A stretch of 7,143 bases of DNA from Zetaproteobacteria bacterium (GTDB lineage Bacteria > Pseudomonadota > Zetaproteobacteria > Mariprofundales > Mariprofundaceae): NCBI GenBank assembly GCA_021545595.1, contig JAJRVG010000242.1, positions 1 through 7,143 on the forward strand, read 5' to 3'. The notes beneath the pieces were generated by a model. It saw nothing but the letters and a program-made list of their open reading frames with translations. It searched no databases and was not told where the DNA came from. The translations under genes were made by a program, and so were the position numbers. Of the stretch, positions 5,929-7,143 are shown piece by piece. How positions within the stretch are numbered: the stretch's first letter is position 1; each line of letters begins with the position of its first letter.

Positions 5929-6996
5929 TTATTTGTGGTACTGAACAGACTCTTCACGGACAGCCTTGAAGAACTCAATCGCATGCTCTGGTGGTACATC
6001 CGGTGTGATGCCATGACCAAGATTGAAGACATGGCCATTGCCATGACCGAATCTGGCCAGAATATCCTTCACCTCTTCCCGAATACGTTCAGGCTTGGCA
6101 TACAATATCGTCGGATCCATATTACCCTGTAGCGCCACACGATCTCCAACACGTGCTTTCGCCTCATCGATATCAATCGACCAGTCCAGCCCCAGTACAT
6201 CACAACCGGTATCAGCCATCGCTTCCAGCCAGCCCATACCACCCTTGGAGTAGAGAATCACAGGAACTCTGCGGCCTTCATTTTCACGCGTTAGCTGTGA
6301 AACAATCCTCTGCATATATTGCAGTGAAAACTCTTTGTAATCGCGGGTATTAAGAATACCGCCCCAGGTATCAAAGATCTGCACAGCCTGGGCTCCACTG
6401 GCAATCTGACCGTTCAGATAAGCAGCAACCGAATCTGCCAGCTTCTCAAGCAGAAGATGCATACTCTCAGGCTCATTGAACATCATCGCCTTTACTCTGG
6501 AGAAATTTTTCGAACCTCCACCCTCAACCATATAGGTCGCCAGTGTCCACGGGCTGCCGGCAAACCCGATCAACGGTACCCGCCCGTTCAGGTCACGGCG
6601 AATGGTACTCACCGCATCCATTACATAGCCAAGCCCTTGCGTCGGGTCATTCAGAACTGGGAGCTTCTCAACATCGGTATGGCAGGTGATCGGATCAGGA
6701 AATTTCGGGCCTTCGCCAGTGCCAAAGGTCAACTCCATGCCCATCGCTTCAGGTACAACCAGAATATCCGAGAATAGAATTGCTGCATCCGCATCCAGAA
6801 TATCAATCGGCTGCAACGTCACTTCACTGCACAGCTCCGGTGAGCGGCAGAGATTGAGAAACCCACCGGCGCGGGCTCTCGTTGCCCGATATTCAGCCAG
6901 GTAACGGCCTGCCTGACGCATCATCCATACCGGCGTGCGTTCCACGTCCTGACGCAGGCATGCCCGCAAAAACAGATCATTCTTCAGTTCAGTCAT
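5929..6996 (-). CDS. hemE: Uroporphyrinogen decarboxylase
   Basis: HemE converts uroporphyrinogen III to coproporphyrinogen III by removing four acetate carboxyls in cytoplasmic heme biosynthesis; it is a cofactor-free TIM-barrel homodimer. The 355-residue length matches E. coli HemE (354). Visible landmarks are the signature P-V-W-M-M-R-Q-A-G-R-Y-L (22-33) with substrate-binding R27 and R31, the catalytic aspartate D77 in 'FSDIL', G-F-A-G-S-P-W-T (144-151), Y155 in T-Y-M-V-E-G-G-G-S, the 'FDTWGG' strand (208-213), and H328 in 'LGHGI'. No key residue is missing. The ATG at 6996 is preceded by AAGGA with about 7 nt spacing (minus-strand ...AAAAGGAATTTGAA-ATG), so the start is secure. The gene is followed by its own terminator and appears monocistronic at its 3' end. 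The upstream 147 nt holds small GC hairpins but no promoter I would call. Confidence 0.97.
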   Translation of the reverse strand: MTELKNDLFLRACLRQDVERTPVWMMRQAGRYLAEYRATRARAGGFLNLCRSPELCSEVTLQPIDILDADAAILFSDILVVPEAMGMELTFGTGEGPKFPDPITCHTDVEKLPVLNDPTQGLGYVMDAVSTIRRDLNGRVPLIGFAGSPWTLATYMVEGGGSKNFSRVKAMMFNEPESMHLLLEKLADSVAAYLNGQIASGAQAVQIFDTWGGILNTRDYKEFSLQYMQRIVSQLTRENEGRRVPVILYSKGGMGWLEAMADTGCDVLGLDWSIDIDEAKARVGDRVALQGNMDPTILYAKPERIREEVKDILARFGHGNGHVFNLGHGITPDVPPEHAIEFFKAVREESVQYHK

Positions 6997-7082
6997 TTCA
7001 AATTCCTTTTAACCACAAAAACATCTCCCTTGAAAATCCCCGATGGGGGGAGCAGAGGCACGCAGTGCAATCTGTTAATTAA

Positions 7083-7143
7083 TATTTAGCGAAGATTTTT
7101 CTTCGAGAACCAGGCGCGGGAAGTTTGAGGAGCGGAGTGTATG
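7083..7143. other. Structured intergenic sequence at right edge, possible half of a palindromic repeat
   Basis: This stretch upstream of hemE has a 6-bp hairpin CGAAGA/TCTTCG (7090-7105, 4-nt loop) followed by purine-rich sequence (about 7111-7137) ending in 'gtgtatg' at the window edge. The look is that of one arm of an intergenic palindromic repeat whose second arm lies outside the window. That is a pattern impression, not a demonstrated repeat. Small GC hairpins also lie to the left: CCCC/GGGG at 7038-7048 and GCAC/GTGC at 7058-7068. Confidence 0.25.

Noticed and set aside
7127..7143. GAGGAG followed 8 nt later by ATG at 7141 on the + strand, as a gene start
   Set aside because: Only one codon is visible, and the surroundings look like a structured repeat; coding cannot be judged.

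Overview
The window is ordinary chromosomal DNA from a Gram-negative, proteobacterium-like organism of moderate G+C. YrbG-, TrhP/YegQ- and HemE-type proteins of near-Escherichia coli length point to the gamma/zeta side of Pseudomonadota. No rRNA or other phylogenetic marker is present, so placement below phylum is a guess.

Left end (1-743, + strand): the C-terminal end of a gamma-glutamyltransferase runs in from outside the window. A small TerB-like protein follows 2 nt later, so the two are probably co-transcribed. They converge on the minus-strand block, with only 27 nt between the terB stop and the deacetylase stop.

Middle and right (771-6996, all - strand), in transcription order: hemE (uroporphyrinogen decarboxylase), a Rho-independent terminator, an M48/Ste24-type membrane metalloprotease whose stop codon overlaps the start of the U32 protein trhP (tRNA U34 hydroxylation) in an ATGA, a 156-nt spacer made almost entirely of hairpins, a YrbG-type Na+/Ca2+ exchanger, a 309-nt gene-free spacer rich in inverted repeats, and a zinc-dependent histone-deacetylase-family (AcuC-like) amidohydrolase.

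The genes are mostly housekeeping or stress-related (heme synthesis, membrane protein quality control, wobble-base modification, cation export, glutathione turnover) and form no single pathway. The M48-trhP pair is the only translationally coupled unit on the minus strand.

The most unusual structure is non-coding. Four adjacent inverted repeats at 3025-3140 tile the leader of the exchanger gene almost without gaps. Other points of interest are the inverted-repeat-rich spacer at 1731-2039, a promoter-like sequence touching the deacetylase start codon, and a structured sequence cut off by the right edge. I saw no CRISPR array, transposase, tRNA or rRNA.
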